DNA of 64,000 nucleotides from Buchananella felis (lineage in GTDB: Bacteria > Actinomycetota > Actinomycetes > Actinomycetales > Actinomycetaceae), in NCBI RefSeq assembly GCF_041380015.1, contig NZ_CP159978.1, one strand, 5' to 3'. Positions 51,256 through 59,832 of this stretch are shown one piece after another. Below the pieces are notes generated by a model that did not search any database, had not been told where the DNA came from, and was given only the letters and a program-made list of their open reading frames with translations. How positions within the stretch are numbered: position 1 is the first letter of the stretch; the number at the start of each line of letters is the position of its first letter. Made by a program: the position numbers and the translations under genes.

Positions 51256-52035
51256 TCAGCCCACGCGCACGAACCACGGAGAGCCGTAGATGGAGGCGAT
51301 CTCCACGCTGCGACCGAAGTCGGGGGCGTGAATGATCATGCCGTCACCCAGGTAGATCGCCACGTGGCCACCCCAGGCCACGATGTCGCCCGGCTGCGCC
51401 TCGGCGTAGGAGACGATGGTGCCGGCGCTGCCCTGGCCATAAGAGGTGCGCGGCAGGCCGATGCCGGCCTGGGCGTAGACGTACTGCACGAAGCCGGAGC
51501 AGTCGAAGCCGTTCGGGTCGGAGCCGCCCCACACGTAGGGCACGCCCAGGTAGCGCTGGGCGATCTCGACGATGGAGCCGGCGGCGGCGTTGACGGCGGG
51601 AGCCTGGTAGGTGGTCTCCTGCGCAACTTCCTCGGCGACCTCGGGCGCCTCCTCGGGCGCCTCCTCGGCCTGCACCTCCTCGCGCTCAGAGTCACGGGAG
51701 GCGGCCTCCTCGACGGGGGCCTCGACGACCGGGGCCGCAGCGGCCTCGACGACGGCGTCGTCCAGGGAGAAGGCGGCGTCCGGGGCGACGGTCACCGTGG
51801 GGTTGGTGGCCAGCGCACGGCGCGCGTCGCGGGTCAGGGCGGAAAAGTCAACGGGCTGGACGTCAGCCGGAGCGGCGAAGGCCGGGACGGAGGACAGCGA
51901 AAGCGCGAGTCCACCGGAGGCGACCACAGCGAGGGTGGCGCGGCCCGACTTGGCGGCCTGCTGAGCCAGCGGGGTGAAGACCGTGGCGGGACGGCAGGCG
52001 GCGCGGTGACGCGCCTTCCGGGTCTGCGAAGTCAT
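51256..52035 (-). CDS. Secreted NlpC/P60 peptidoglycan endopeptidase
   Basis: A 259-residue secreted peptidase. A signal peptide (to about residue 55, ending AFA-AP) is followed by an acidic, Glu/Ala-rich linker and the NlpC/P60 domain (about 150-259). Catalytic Cys lies in DCSGFVQYVY (about residue 180), His in GGHVAIYLGDG, and the third polar residue in MIIHAPDFG. Cell-wall remodelling at division is the expected role. AAGGAGAGG lies upstream of the ATG at 52035. A c-di-AMP riboswitch precedes the gene, as in Streptomyces rpfA. Confidence 0.95.
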   Translation of the reverse strand: MTSQTRKARHRAACRPATVFTPLAQQAAKSGRATLAVVASGGLALSLSSVPAFAAPADVQPVDFSALTRDARRALATNPTVTVAPDAAFSLDDAVVEAAAAPVVEAPVEEAASRDSEREEVQAEEAPEEAPEVAEEVAQETTYQAPAVNAAAGSIVEIAQRYLGVPYVWGGSDPNGFDCSGFVQYVYAQAGIGLPRTSYGQGSAGTIVSYAEAQPGDIVAWGGHVAIYLGDGMIIHAPDFGRSVEIASIYGSPWFVRVG

Positions 52036-52051
52036 ATGAGTACCTCTCCTT

Positions 52052-52200
52052 TGCGCTTGCGAGGTGAGCTGTCGGGTTCGGGCCGAGGAATCGCCCGGGG
52101 CAGCTAGCTGCCCTTCACCCCAAGGTCCGCTTGCGCGAACCGATTTGGTTCCCCCGCTCCTGCCGTTTGCGGTCTCTGAGCTAGTCACGCGAAGGCGGCA
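52052..52200 (-). ncRNA. c-di-AMP (ydaO/yuaA) riboswitch
   Basis: The minus strand carries CCCGACAGCTCACCTCGC (near 52058-52076), GGGGGAACCAAATCG (near 52141-52155) and CTTGGGGTGAAGGGC (near 52109-52123), which are conserved features of the ydaO-type riboswitch. It ends just before the NlpC ribosome site. These riboswitches bind c-di-AMP and usually turn cell-wall hydrolase expression off when it is high. Exact boundaries are approximate. Confidence 0.88.
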
Positions 52201-52275
52201 GGACTAGACGCCCTTCGTGCGGCGGCCGGACTTGAGGATGTCCAACCACGAGGAAAACGCTAACCCACCCCGCTT

Positions 52276-52339
52276 TGTTACGGGAATGTAACAGCCCACT
52301 TTGGGGTGCACCTCACATTTCCCGTGACCGTTTCGTGAC
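52276..52339. promoter_or_regulatory. Candidate operator upstream of the riboswitch
   Basis: TGTTAC-N6-GTAACA (52276-52293) is a perfect inverted repeat, and on the plus strand GTGAC-N6-GTGAC (52324-52328 and 52335-52339) is a direct repeat. They sit in the region where the NlpC promoter should lie. MtrA-like response regulators bind GTAAC-type repeats, but assignment to any regulator is a guess. Confidence 0.4.
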
Positions 52340-52464
52340 AATTCCGCGCATCGCCCCACCCGGCCGCCGTCTCATATTCTGGACGACGCTCCTCCGGCCG
52401 CCCCGGTCACACGCCCTTCGCGGCCCGCGCCACCGGGCGCACGCCCAACACGGCGAGAAAACGA

Positions 52465-52502
52465 GCGGGTGGCCCGTCACGCTAACGCAACGGGCCACCC
52501 GC
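52465..52502 (-). terminator. Terminator of the IdeR gene
   Basis: A perfect 13-bp stem (52465-52477 with 52490-52502) is followed on the minus strand by TCGTTTTC. It lies 56 bases past the IdeR stop. Confidence 0.85.
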
Positions 52503-52558
52503 CCCAGCCTTCCGGGCCAGCCCGACCCTTCGGGCCGGCCCCAACCTCAGGATCCGGC

Positions 52559-53227
52559 TCAGCCGTCCAGGGATTCGGCGAACACGTGCTTGGCCAGCGT
52601 CGAGTTCAGGGTGACCTGACCGTTGAGGCCTCCCACGATCACCCCGCCGTGGCGCTCGCCCATCAGGGTGACGTCGGTACCGGGCAGGATGCCGGCGGCC
52701 AGGAACTCGCGCAGCAGTCCGGGCTCGGCCTGCACGGGCTCGCCCAGGCGGGCCAGGCGCACGCGCACCCGCTCACCGGCGATCTCAAGGGCGTCGGGCA
52801 GCGCCACCAGCGGAGCGGACTCGTGGCCGGGCAGCGGGTTGCCGTAGGGGTCGGTCAGGGGGTTCTTCAACAGCACGTCTAGGCGGGCGCGCACATGGTC
52901 GCTCATGACGTGCTCCCAGCGGCAGGCCTCGTCGTGGACCAGCTCCCAGGGCATCCCGATGACGTCGAGCAGCAGACGCTCGGCCACGCGGTGCTTGAGC
53001 ATGACCTCGCGGGCAACCTCGCGGCCCCGGTCGGTGAGCTGGATGCGCCGGTCGCCGGCCACGACCAGCAGGCCGTCGCGTTCCATGCGCGCCACGGTCT
53101 GGGAGACGGTGGGGCCGGAGTGCCCCAGGCGCTCGACGATCCGGGCGCGCAGCGGCGGGACGCCGTCCTCCTCCATCTCGTAGATGGTCTTGAGGTACAT
53201 CTCTGTGGTGTCGATCAGATCGCTCAT
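52559..53227 (-). CDS. ideR: Iron-dependent DtxR/IdeR repressor
   Basis: A 222-residue DtxR-family regulator. An N-terminal winged HTH (DTTEMYLKTIYEM, then LGHSGPTVSQTVARMERDGLL) precedes the dimerisation and SH3-like domains. Metal-site residues are conserved: KHRVAERLLLD (H, E), VHDEACRWEHVM (H, C, E, H) and the N-terminal Met. All DtxR site 1 and 2 ligands are present, so it should be iron responsive rather than manganese-specific. AGGAA precedes the ATG at 53227. It could act on the box at 37196-37214. Confidence 0.93.
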   Translation of the reverse strand: MSDLIDTTEMYLKTIYEMEEDGVPPLRARIVERLGHSGPTVSQTVARMERDGLLVVAGDRRIQLTDRGREVAREVMLKHRVAERLLLDVIGMPWELVHDEACRWEHVMSDHVRARLDVLLKNPLTDPYGNPLPGHESAPLVALPDALEIAGERVRVRLARLGEPVQAEPGLLREFLAAGILPGTDVTLMGERHGGVIVGGLNGQVTLNSTLAKHVFAESLDG

Positions 53228-53353
53228 CGTGTCAGTTCCTCGCTGGCCAGGTGCTTTGGTGTCCTTTCTACCCTTGGTTTGGTGCCGATAGTGCGACTTA
53301 CTCGACGCGGCGCGCCCTGTTGGCGGGCATTGGTGAGGTGAAAGAATTGCGCC

Positions 53354-54481
53354 ATGGTTGACTTCGCTGCCCGTGACATCAAGATTCCCGCCAATCTGCT
53401 GCCTTCCGACGGCCGTTTCGGGGCCGGCCCGTCCAGGATCCCGGCCGCGCACGTGGCGGAAATTGCTTCCTGCAACTTGATGGGAACTTCCCACCGGCAG
53501 GCCCCGGTGCGCGCCTTGGTGCGCGAGATTCGGGAAGGGTTGGCTGACTTATTGCGCATTCCTGCCGGCTACGAGGTGGTGCTGGGTAACGGCGGCGCCT
53601 CGGCTTTCTGGGCGCTGGCCACGGTCGGCCTGGTGCGCCGCCACGCCGCCCACGCGGTCTTTGGCGAGTTTGGTGCCAAGTTCGCTAAGGAGACGGACCG
53701 GGCCCCGTTCCTTGCCCCCTCGACGGTGTTCAGGGCGGAGCCAGGCCAGCTGGCGGTGGTGGAGGCCGTAGAGGGCGCCGACGCCTACTGCTGGCCGGAG
53801 AACGAGACCTCTACGGGCGTGATCTCCCCGGTTGCCCCGGTGGCGGGCGCGGACCCGGAGGCGTTGACGATCGTGGACGCCACTTCTAGCGCCGGCGCGG
53901 TGGAGGTGGATTTCGCGGGGATCGACGTCTACTACTTCTCCCCCCAGAAGGCCTTTGCCTCCGACGGCGGCCTGTGGATCGCCGTGATGTCTCCGCGCGC
54001 TGTTGCTCGCGTGGAGGAGCTGGCCGGGGCGGGCCGGTGGGTGCCGGACTTCTTGTCCCTGCCGATTGCCCTGGACAATTCCCGCAAGGATCAGACCTTC
54101 AACACCCCGGCGCTTGCCACCCTGATCCTGCTGCGCGCCCAGGTGCGCGAGCTGCTTGCCTCGGGCGGCCTGTCTGCCAGCGCGGCCCGTGCCGCCGCCG
54201 CCTCCGGGCACATCTACACCTGGGCGCAGGAGCGTGCCTTCGCTTCCCCGTTCGTGGAGCGCCCGGAGTGGCGTTCCCCCGTGGTGGCAACGATCGATTT
54301 CGAGGGCGTGGACGCCACCGACATCCAGGCCGCCCTGCGCGCCAACGGCGTTCTGGACGTGTTCCCGTACCGCTCGCTGGGACGCAACCAGTTGCGCGTG
54401 GCTACCTTCCCGGCCGCTTCGGTGGACGACGCTGCCGCCCTCACCGCCTCGATCGATTACGTGGTGGAGGCGCTGGCCTGA
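53354..54481 (+). CDS. serC: Phosphoserine aminotransferase
   Basis: A 375-residue class V aminotransferase that makes 3-phosphoserine from 3-phosphohydroxypyruvate. The actinobacterial SerC form starts FGAGPSRIP and has the PLP lysine in YFSPQKAFASDGGLW (K199), with CWPENETSTGV. GAGGTGAAAG precedes the ATG at some distance. A monocistronic unit divergent from ideR. Confidence 0.93.
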   Translation: MVDFAARDIKIPANLLPSDGRFGAGPSRIPAAHVAEIASCNLMGTSHRQAPVRALVREIREGLADLLRIPAGYEVVLGNGGASAFWALATVGLVRRHAAHAVFGEFGAKFAKETDRAPFLAPSTVFRAEPGQLAVVEAVEGADAYCWPENETSTGVISPVAPVAGADPEALTIVDATSSAGAVEVDFAGIDVYYFSPQKAFASDGGLWIAVMSPRAVARVEELAGAGRWVPDFLSLPIALDNSRKDQTFNTPALATLILLRAQVRELLASGGLSASAARAAAASGHIYTWAQERAFASPFVERPEWRSPVVATIDFEGVDATDIQAALRANGVLDVFPYRSLGRNQLRVATFPAASVDDAAALTASIDYVVEALA

Positions 54482-54509
54482 TCGGGCCTCCGCTGCCCGG
54501 TCGGCACGC

Positions 54510-54610
54510 ACGCCGCAGCGACCAAGTGCCCCGGGCAGCAGGCACGCCGCAGCGACCAAGAGCCCCGGGCAGCACGCACGCTCCTGCTGCACGCCCCGGG
54601 CAGCAGGCGT
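54510..54610. repeat. 31-34-bp tandem repeat
   Basis: CCGGGCAGCA begins at 54531, 54565 and 54596; the first two units share GCCGCAGCGACCAAG. It follows the serC stop. Confidence 0.75.
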
Positions 54611-54682
54611 CCCTGATTGCGCTGCGGGGCACATGGCCGTGGCGGCGCTGCCACTAAGGCGATGGGCGGCATCGTTTTGCCC

Positions 54683-54775
54683 CCGAGCGCACAAGAGTGC
54701 GGTCGGGGTACATTCGACCGCTCGGGGGCGTGGCACCGAGCGGTCGAATGTACCCCGTTACAACATTTGCGGCGT
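54683..54775. repeat. Class D inverted repeat, locus 2
   Basis: GGGGTACATTCGACCGCTCG (from 54705) faces CGAGCGGTCGAATGTACCCC (ending at 54756), with stem arms of at least 20 bp. Outer GAGCGCACAAGAG on the left and TACAACATTTGCG on the right match, in swapped orientation, the element at 43.6 kb. It lies between converging serC and permease genes. From 54780 to 54980 the gap is GC-rich with degenerate CGGCCATCGGGCG-like words; no gene was seen. Confidence 0.85.
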
Positions 54776-54981
54776 GAACGCGGTGGTCTTGGCCGTCACC
54801 CGGGTCCGGCCATCGGGCGAGGCAACGGCGCGGTCATCGGGCCGCTCACCGGCGCGCTCGATCCGGCCATCCCCATCGACGGGACGCAGGGCTTTCCCGC
54901 GCGGAGGTCTACGGGCACCGCCGGGGCGCGTCCGCGCCGCGATAGCCCACCCGCGCCGCACCGCCTCACCGAGTAAACGGA

Positions 54982-55015
54982 AGCGGGGGCGCTGCCGCCA
55001 GGCAGCGCCCCCGCT
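54982..55015 (-). terminator. Terminator of the purine permease gene
   Basis: A perfect 15-bp stem (54982-54996 extended, with 55001-55015) with loop GCCA lies 40 bases past the permease stop. On the minus strand it runs into TTCCGTTTACTC. Confidence 0.8.
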
Positions 55016-55054
55016 CCTTTACTCCCGGGCAGCCTTAGGCCCCGGGCCCTTGGA

Positions 55055-56539
55055 TCAGACGTTCAGCAGGTCGCGGATCGGGCCAAGGGTGAAGTAGATC
55101 AGGAAGATGAAGGAGATCAGCCACATGAGCGGGTGGATCTTCTTCACGGCACCCTGGGCGATGCGGATGACCACGTAGGTGACGAAGCCGGCACCGATAC
55201 CCACGGTGATGGAGTAGGTGAACGGCATCAGGATGATGGTGAGGAAGGCCGGGATGGCGATCTCGAGCTTCTTCCAGTCGATCTCAACGACCTGGGTCAT
55301 CATCAGGTAACCGACGATCACCAGGGCCGGGGTGGCGGCCTCGTAGGGCACCATCTCCACGACCGGGGCGATGAACATGGACAGCAGGAACAGCACACCG
55401 GTGACCACGGAGGCCAGACCGGTGCGGGCACCGTCGCCAACGCCGGAGGCGGACTCGATGTAGGAGGTGTTGGAGGAGACACCACCCATACCACCGGCGG
55501 CGGCGGCCAGGGAGTCAACCACCAGGATCTGGCGGGTGCGCGGTGGGTTGCCGTCCTTGTCCAGCAGGTTGCCCTCGGCACCGATGGCGACCATGGTGCC
55601 CATGGTGTCGAAGAAGTCGGCCAGCATGAGGGTGAAGACGGTCAGAACAACGGCCACCACGCCGATCTTCTCGAAGGAGCCAAGCAGGGAGAACTGGCCC
55701 AGGGTGGACAGGTCGGGCACCTGCACCGGGGAGCCGTTCAGGCTGGGCACGGCCAGGCCCCAACCGCCGGGGTTGGTGCCGTCCACGCCCTTGGGGCCAA
55801 CGTGGTAGATGCGCTCGACGGCGATGGCCAGGGCGGTGGCCACGGCGATACCGATCAGCATGGCGCCACGAACCTTGCGGACCATGAGCACGATGATGAG
55901 GAACAGGCCGACCACGAACACGACGGCCGGCCAGCCGCGCAGGGAGCCGCCGATACCGAACTGGACCACGGGGATGGACTGGCGCACGATGCCGGCGTCG
56001 ACGAGGCCGATGAACGCGATGAACAGGCCGATACCGACGGAGATGGCGACCTTCAGCTGGGCCGGGACGGCCTTGAACACGGCCTCGCGGAAGCCGGTCA
56101 GCACCAGGACCAGGATGATGACACCCTCCAGGACCACCAGGCCCATGGCGTCGGCCCAGGTCATGTTCGGCATCGTGGTGATGCCGTAGGCGACCATGGC
56201 GTTGATGCCCAGACCCGCAGCCAGGGCCAGCGGGAAGTTGGCGACCACACCCATGAGGATGGTCATGATGCCCGCGATGAGGGCGGTGCCGGCCGCGATG
56301 GCGGGGATGTTGGCGGACTCGCCGCCACCCAGGAAGCCGCCGGAGGCGTCCGGGCCGGACAGGATGATCGGGTTGAGGATGAGGATGTAGCTCATCGCGA
56401 AGAACGTGACCAGGCCGCCGCGGATTTCCTGCGGGATGGTGGAGCCACGCTCAGAGATGCGGAAGAAGGAGTCGAGGACGCCAGCGAGGCCGGCCTTGGT
56501 GGTGGCGCGCGACTCTCGCGCCTGCTTGGTGTTGCTCAC
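55055..56539 (-). CDS. NCS2-type purine permease (AzgA-like)
   Basis: A 494-residue permease for adenine, guanine or hypoxanthine of the AzgA (NCS2-like) branch. About 13-14 helices are visible, with family segments AAGLGINAMVAYGI and DFFDTMGTMVAIGAEG, and GGVSSNTSYIESASGVGDGARTG. It starts with GTG at 56539 with GGAAGA eight bases upstream. Monocistronic with a terminator. The precise purine is not established. Confidence 0.93.
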   Translation of the reverse strand: MSNTKQARESRATTKAGLAGVLDSFFRISERGSTIPQEIRGGLVTFFAMSYILILNPIILSGPDASGGFLGGGESANIPAIAAGTALIAGIMTILMGVVANFPLALAAGLGINAMVAYGITTMPNMTWADAMGLVVLEGVIILVLVLTGFREAVFKAVPAQLKVAISVGIGLFIAFIGLVDAGIVRQSIPVVQFGIGGSLRGWPAVVFVVGLFLIIVLMVRKVRGAMLIGIAVATALAIAVERIYHVGPKGVDGTNPGGWGLAVPSLNGSPVQVPDLSTLGQFSLLGSFEKIGVVAVVLTVFTLMLADFFDTMGTMVAIGAEGNLLDKDGNPPRTRQILVVDSLAAAAGGMGGVSSNTSYIESASGVGDGARTGLASVVTGVLFLLSMFIAPVVEMVPYEAATPALVIVGYLMMTQVVEIDWKKLEIAIPAFLTIILMPFTYSITVGIGAGFVTYVVIRIAQGAVKKIHPLMWLISFIFLIYFTLGPIRDLLNV

Positions 56540-56677
56540 CCGGTAATTCTTCCACCCGCATTCAGGTTATTCCCAGGCCGGGCCGCCATTCGTGGGCAGA
56601 TTCACGCGGGCACGGTGGCGGGACGACGCTGCCGCCGCGCCGCCCGGATTAGCCACGCCCTTCGGTGCCGACCGGGC

Positions 56678-57442
56678 TCACCGCTGGAGCTCGACCACCT
56701 CGATGTCGGACTCGTTGACGCGCGTGGGGGTGAGGGGCCATTCCTCTTCCTGCGCGGGGGCCTTGATCTGGGAGTGCTGCCCGCAGCCGTGGTCCAGGGC
56801 CACGGCGCTGCCGTCGTCGCTAGCCCACTCGTTGGCGCACACGCCGAACACGCTGCCCACGGCGCCCTCCATGGGGAGCAGGAAGCCGCAGGTGCCGCAG
56901 GAGGGCACGCCGCGCGGCCGGCCGCTCGGGCCCTTGTCGGAGTCGTACCAGCGCTGCGCGGCCTGCGCCCGCCCCTCGGGGGACAGGACGCGGTGGCGTC
57001 CCAGCGTCTCCTCCATCCCTTCGGGCACGTCCAGCGCAACGTCGTCCAGCGCAGCACGCTCCGCCTCGGTGTCTACTAGCTCAAGGCGAGCGTCGTCCAC
57101 CGCAGGCGGCATGATGTCGCTGCGGCCAAGGTCGCCGGGGCGCAGGCGGTCCTTCCACGGCACCCACTCGGGGGCAAGCAGGGCGCCCTCACCGGGGGCC
57201 AGGCTGACCTCGCAGACGGTGGCGCGGCGCGAGCGGGGCGCGCGGGCCAGGCTCACCGCCCAGTTCCAGCCGGCGTATCCGGGCTTGAGGCAGGTAAAGA
57301 GGTGCGTCACCAGCCGTTCGCCCTCGGCGCGCACCCCGGCGGCCTCCCCCACTTCGTCGGGGGAGGCGATTTCCAGGGCGGCGGCGCGCGCTACGTCAAC
57401 GGCGCTCGCCAGGTTTGCATCGGGTCGACTGGTAGTTGCCAC
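56678..57442 (-). CDS. DUF3027 protein
   Basis: A 254-residue actinobacterial protein of DUF3027. Conserved features include the FTCLKPGYAGWNWAVSLARAPRS region and a CGTCGFLLPMEGAVGSVFGVCANEWASDDG segment whose cysteines could bind metal. It starts with GTG ten bases after the cold-shock gene, a pairing common in actinobacteria. Function unknown. The gap after it (to 56540) has a copy of the dispersed GGACGACGCTGCC motif at 56621. Confidence 0.88.
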   Translation of the reverse strand: MATTSRPDANLASAVDVARAAALEIASPDEVGEAAGVRAEGERLVTHLFTCLKPGYAGWNWAVSLARAPRSRRATVCEVSLAPGEGALLAPEWVPWKDRLRPGDLGRSDIMPPAVDDARLELVDTEAERAALDDVALDVPEGMEETLGRHRVLSPEGRAQAAQRWYDSDKGPSGRPRGVPSCGTCGFLLPMEGAVGSVFGVCANEWASDDGSAVALDHGCGQHSQIKAPAQEEEWPLTPTRVNESDIEVVELQR

Positions 57443-57452
57443 GCGTCAGACC

Positions 57453-57818
57453 TTAGTCAAAGTCGGCGGCCACCGCGCGCAGCACGGAGGCGATCTTGCG
57501 GGAGTTGTCCGGGTAGCGGCCGGCCTGCAGGGAGGTGGCGGCGTCGTCCAGGACCTTGATGAGGGTCTCGATGCGCTCGGCCATCTCCGCCGGGGCCAGG
57601 CGGCGCGAGCGCTTGGGGGCCTCCAGGATGGTCAGGGAGAGCACCTGGGGGCCGCGCCGGCCCTCGGCGATCGAGTATTCGATGCGCGTGCCCGGGGCGA
57701 TGTCGTCCACGCCGGCCGGCAGCGCGGTGGCGTGCAGGAATGCCTCGCGGCCCTCGTCGTCGGCCACAAAGCCAAAGCCCTTGTCCGTAAAGAAGCGCTT
57801 TACCTTGCCGGTAGGCAT
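57453..57818 (-). CDS. Cold-shock domain protein with a C-terminal helical tail
   Basis: A 121-residue protein. The cold-shock domain (residues 1-65) has RNP1 KGFGFV and RNP2-like FLHATA, so it should bind single-stranded nucleic acid. A helical C-terminal part of about 50 residues (ERIETLIKVLDDAATSL) is longer than in CspA. AAAGGGAAA precedes the ATG. It is in one unit with the DUF3027 gene. Confidence 0.92.
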   Translation of the reverse strand: MPTGKVKRFFTDKGFGFVADDEGREAFLHATALPAGVDDIAPGTRIEYSIAEGRRGPQVLSLTILEAPKRSRRLAPAEMAERIETLIKVLDDAATSLQAGRYPDNSRKIASVLRAVAADFD

Positions 57819-58089
57819 CGATTTTCCCTTTCTTTTCCCAATCTTGCCGGGCCCAACCCGGAAAATTACAGGGTCACCCAGCATAGCCCGTGCCCCACCC
57901 GATGGGCCAGGCGGGGGCCGGGCCGTTTGCGTCACTTCCCCGGCGGGACGTGCGCAGAACCACAGGGCGGGCCGGCCGCCCCACCCCGGACCGTGGCGGC
58001 CGGGAATCCGCGCCGTTCAACGCGTGGGCCCACTGCCCGCCTTGTGAAATCCATTCCCTCCTGCGAGGGGTGGGGCTTACAGTAATCAC

Positions 58090-58707
58090 ATGGCTTTTAC
58101 GTATTTATTAGTCGATGGTGAAAACATCGACGCTACTTTGGGTTTAAGTGTTCTGGGGCGCAGGCCCGAACCGGCTGAGCGTCCCCGCTGGGACCGCGTG
58201 CGCGCCTTCGTGGACGAGGACTGCGCGGGTGCCCCGAAGGTCAGCGTGGATGAGGACGGCGAGGAGGAGGCTCCCACGCTGCGCTCCACGCGCTCGGCGG
58301 CCCTGTTCTTCCTGAACGCCTCTAACGGCTCCCTGCCGATGAACTTTGTGCAGGCGCTGCTGGCGATGGACTACCGCCCGATCCCCCTTTCCGGCGTGGG
58401 CCCGGAGAAGGTGGTGGACATCGGTATCCAGCGCACCTTGAACGCGATCGCTGACCTGCCCGAGGGCGATGTGATCCTGGCCAGCCACGACGGCGACTTC
58501 ATCCCGCAGCTGGAGCGCCTGCTGGGCCAGGGCCGCAAGGTGAGCGTGATCTGCTTCCGCGAGTACCTGAACTCGCACCTGGCGGCGCTGCAGGACCGTG
58601 GCCTGAAGGTCTACGACATCGAGCACGACATCCACGCCTTCCGCGAGCCGCTGCCGCGCGTTCGCATCATCCCGCTGGCGGAGTTCGACCCGCTGCAGTT
58701 CATCTAG
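58090..58707 (+). CDS. NYN/PIN-like nuclease-fold protein
   Basis: A 205-residue NYN-domain (LabA/DUF88) protein. Acidic active-site candidates are LLVDGENID (near residue 9), VDIGIQRTLNAI and SHDGDFIPQLERL (about 138). These proteins resemble PIN nucleases and may cleave RNA. TACAGT (58079-58084) ends five bases before the ATG and could be a -10 element, which would make the mRNA leaderless. The 150-base stretch upstream holds nothing else recognised. Confidence 0.9.
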   Translation: MAFTYLLVDGENIDATLGLSVLGRRPEPAERPRWDRVRAFVDEDCAGAPKVSVDEDGEEEAPTLRSTRSAALFFLNASNGSLPMNFVQALLAMDYRPIPLSGVGPEKVVDIGIQRTLNAIADLPEGDVILASHDGDFIPQLERLLGQGRKVSVICFREYLNSHLAALQDRGLKVYDIEHDIHAFREPLPRVRIIPLAEFDPLQFI

Positions 58708-58768
58708 CGGTTCTTGCTGGGCGGCCCGGTGCGCGTTGCGTGCCGGGCCGCTCGCTTAGCATTGGCGG

Positions 58769-59494
58769 GTGCCCTCCCTCCCGCCGCCCCCAAGTGCTGA
58801 CGATTCCACCGACCAGTTCAGGTTGGACGACGCTGTGCCCTACCGCAGCGACCAGGAGCCGCTCTTTGATTTGCCGCCCGGGGTGGTGCCGCAGCCTCCG
58901 GCTCGCGTGGTCTTGCTGGCCGGCCCGTCCGGGTGTGGCAAGACGTCCATGACTAGGCGGCTGGGTCTGCCGGTGGTGAACCTGGATGAGTTCTATAAGG
59001 ACGACACGGCGCCGGGCCTGCCGATGTTGAGCGGGTCGCTGGTGGACTGGGATTCGCCGGAGGCGTGGCACACGGACCAGGCGCTGGCCGCTCTGGTGGA
59101 ACTGGCTTTCCACGGCAGCTGCGAGATGCCGGTGTATTCGATCCCGCTCAACCGCCGTACGGGCACCACCAAGATGTCCCTGGGCGATCATCGCGTGTTC
59201 ATCGCAGAGGGCGTGTTTGCCTCCCACATGGTTTCTCACGCCCGCAAGGCCGGGATCCTGGCCGACGCTATCTGCATCAAGCGGCCGCGCTGGAAGAATT
59301 TCTGGTTCCGCCTGCTGCGGGACGTGGCCGAGGGCCGCAAGTCGCTGCCAGTGATTTTGCGGCGCGGCTTCAGGCTGCTGCGCCTGGAGCCCTCCTTCAT
59401 TCGCGCCTGGATGGCCGACGGCTGTGAGCCGATGGATGTGCCGCAGGCCGAGGCGCGCATTAGGCAGCACGCCACCCACCCCGCAGGCGGCTAG
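58769..59494 (+). CDS. P-loop kinase (uridine kinase/zeta-toxin-like fold)
   Basis: A 241-residue cytoplasmic NTP-binding protein. The Walker A GPSGCGKTS is at about residues 51-59. NLDEFYKDD and VDWDSPEAWHTDQ resemble uridine-kinase-like folds. About 48 low-complexity residues precede it, including LDDAVPY from the dispersed motif. It starts with GTG; the ribosome site is weak. The substrate is not determinable; no antitoxin is adjacent, so a toxin role is unlikely. Confidence 0.82.
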   Translation: MPSLPPPPSADDSTDQFRLDDAVPYRSDQEPLFDLPPGVVPQPPARVVLLAGPSGCGKTSMTRRLGLPVVNLDEFYKDDTAPGLPMLSGSLVDWDSPEAWHTDQALAALVELAFHGSCEMPVYSIPLNRRTGTTKMSLGDHRVFIAEGVFASHMVSHARKAGILADAICIKRPRWKNFWFRLLRDVAEGRKSLPVILRRGFRLLRLEPSFIRAWMADGCEPMDVPQAEARIRQHATHPAGG

Positions 59495-59523
59495 GCACCA
59501 GGGCGGCCGCTCCTCGATTCGCT

Positions 59524-59602
59524 GAGACTTGTCCAAACCTCACGAGACTTGTCCTTAGCGGGGCCGCTAAGGACAAGGCCCGGCGCGGTTTGACAAGTTT
59601 CG
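59524..59602. repeat. Class B palindromic 20-bp-register array, locus 2
   Basis: GACTTGTC begins at 59526 and 59546; GACAAG begins at 59572 and 59592. Steps are 20, 26 and 20 bp, identical to the element at 19.57 kb. It lies just after the kinase stop and before a converging gene. Confidence 0.9.
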
Positions 59603-59614
59603 GCGGGGCGGCCG

Positions 59615-59765
59615 GAAGGCGCGGCGTCGTCCCACGGGCAAGGCGCAATGCGGCCGCAGTAATGGGGGCGGAGGGCGCGGCGTCGTCCCATCGGCAAGGC
59701 GCAATGCGGCCGCAGTGATGGACGCGAGCGGCGCGGCGTCATCCCACGGGCAGAACGGTGCGGCT
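59615..59765. repeat. 56-bp tandem repeat
   Basis: GCGGCGTCGTCCCA-type units start at 59621, 59677 and 59733, a 56-bp period with about 2.5 copies. Each carries the GCGTCGTCCCA version of the dispersed motif plus GGCAAGGCGCAATGCGGCCG. Confidence 0.85.
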
Positions 59766-59773
59766 GCAACAAC

Positions 59774-59812
59774 AAGGTGGCTCGCCCGTCGGCGGGACGG
59801 GCAAGCCACCTT
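59774..59812 (-). terminator. Terminator of the CWB2 gene
   Basis: A 17-bp stem with one mismatch (59774-59790 with 59796-59812) has a 5-nt loop and lies 20 bases past the stop. Confidence 0.75.
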
Positions 59813-59832
59813 GATCTCAGCGCCGTATCGAG

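Noticed and set aside
58769..59494. Zeta-type toxin of a toxin-antitoxin pair
   Set aside because: The P-loop is present but no small antitoxin gene adjoins it, and the fold fits uridine-kinase-like enzymes equally well.
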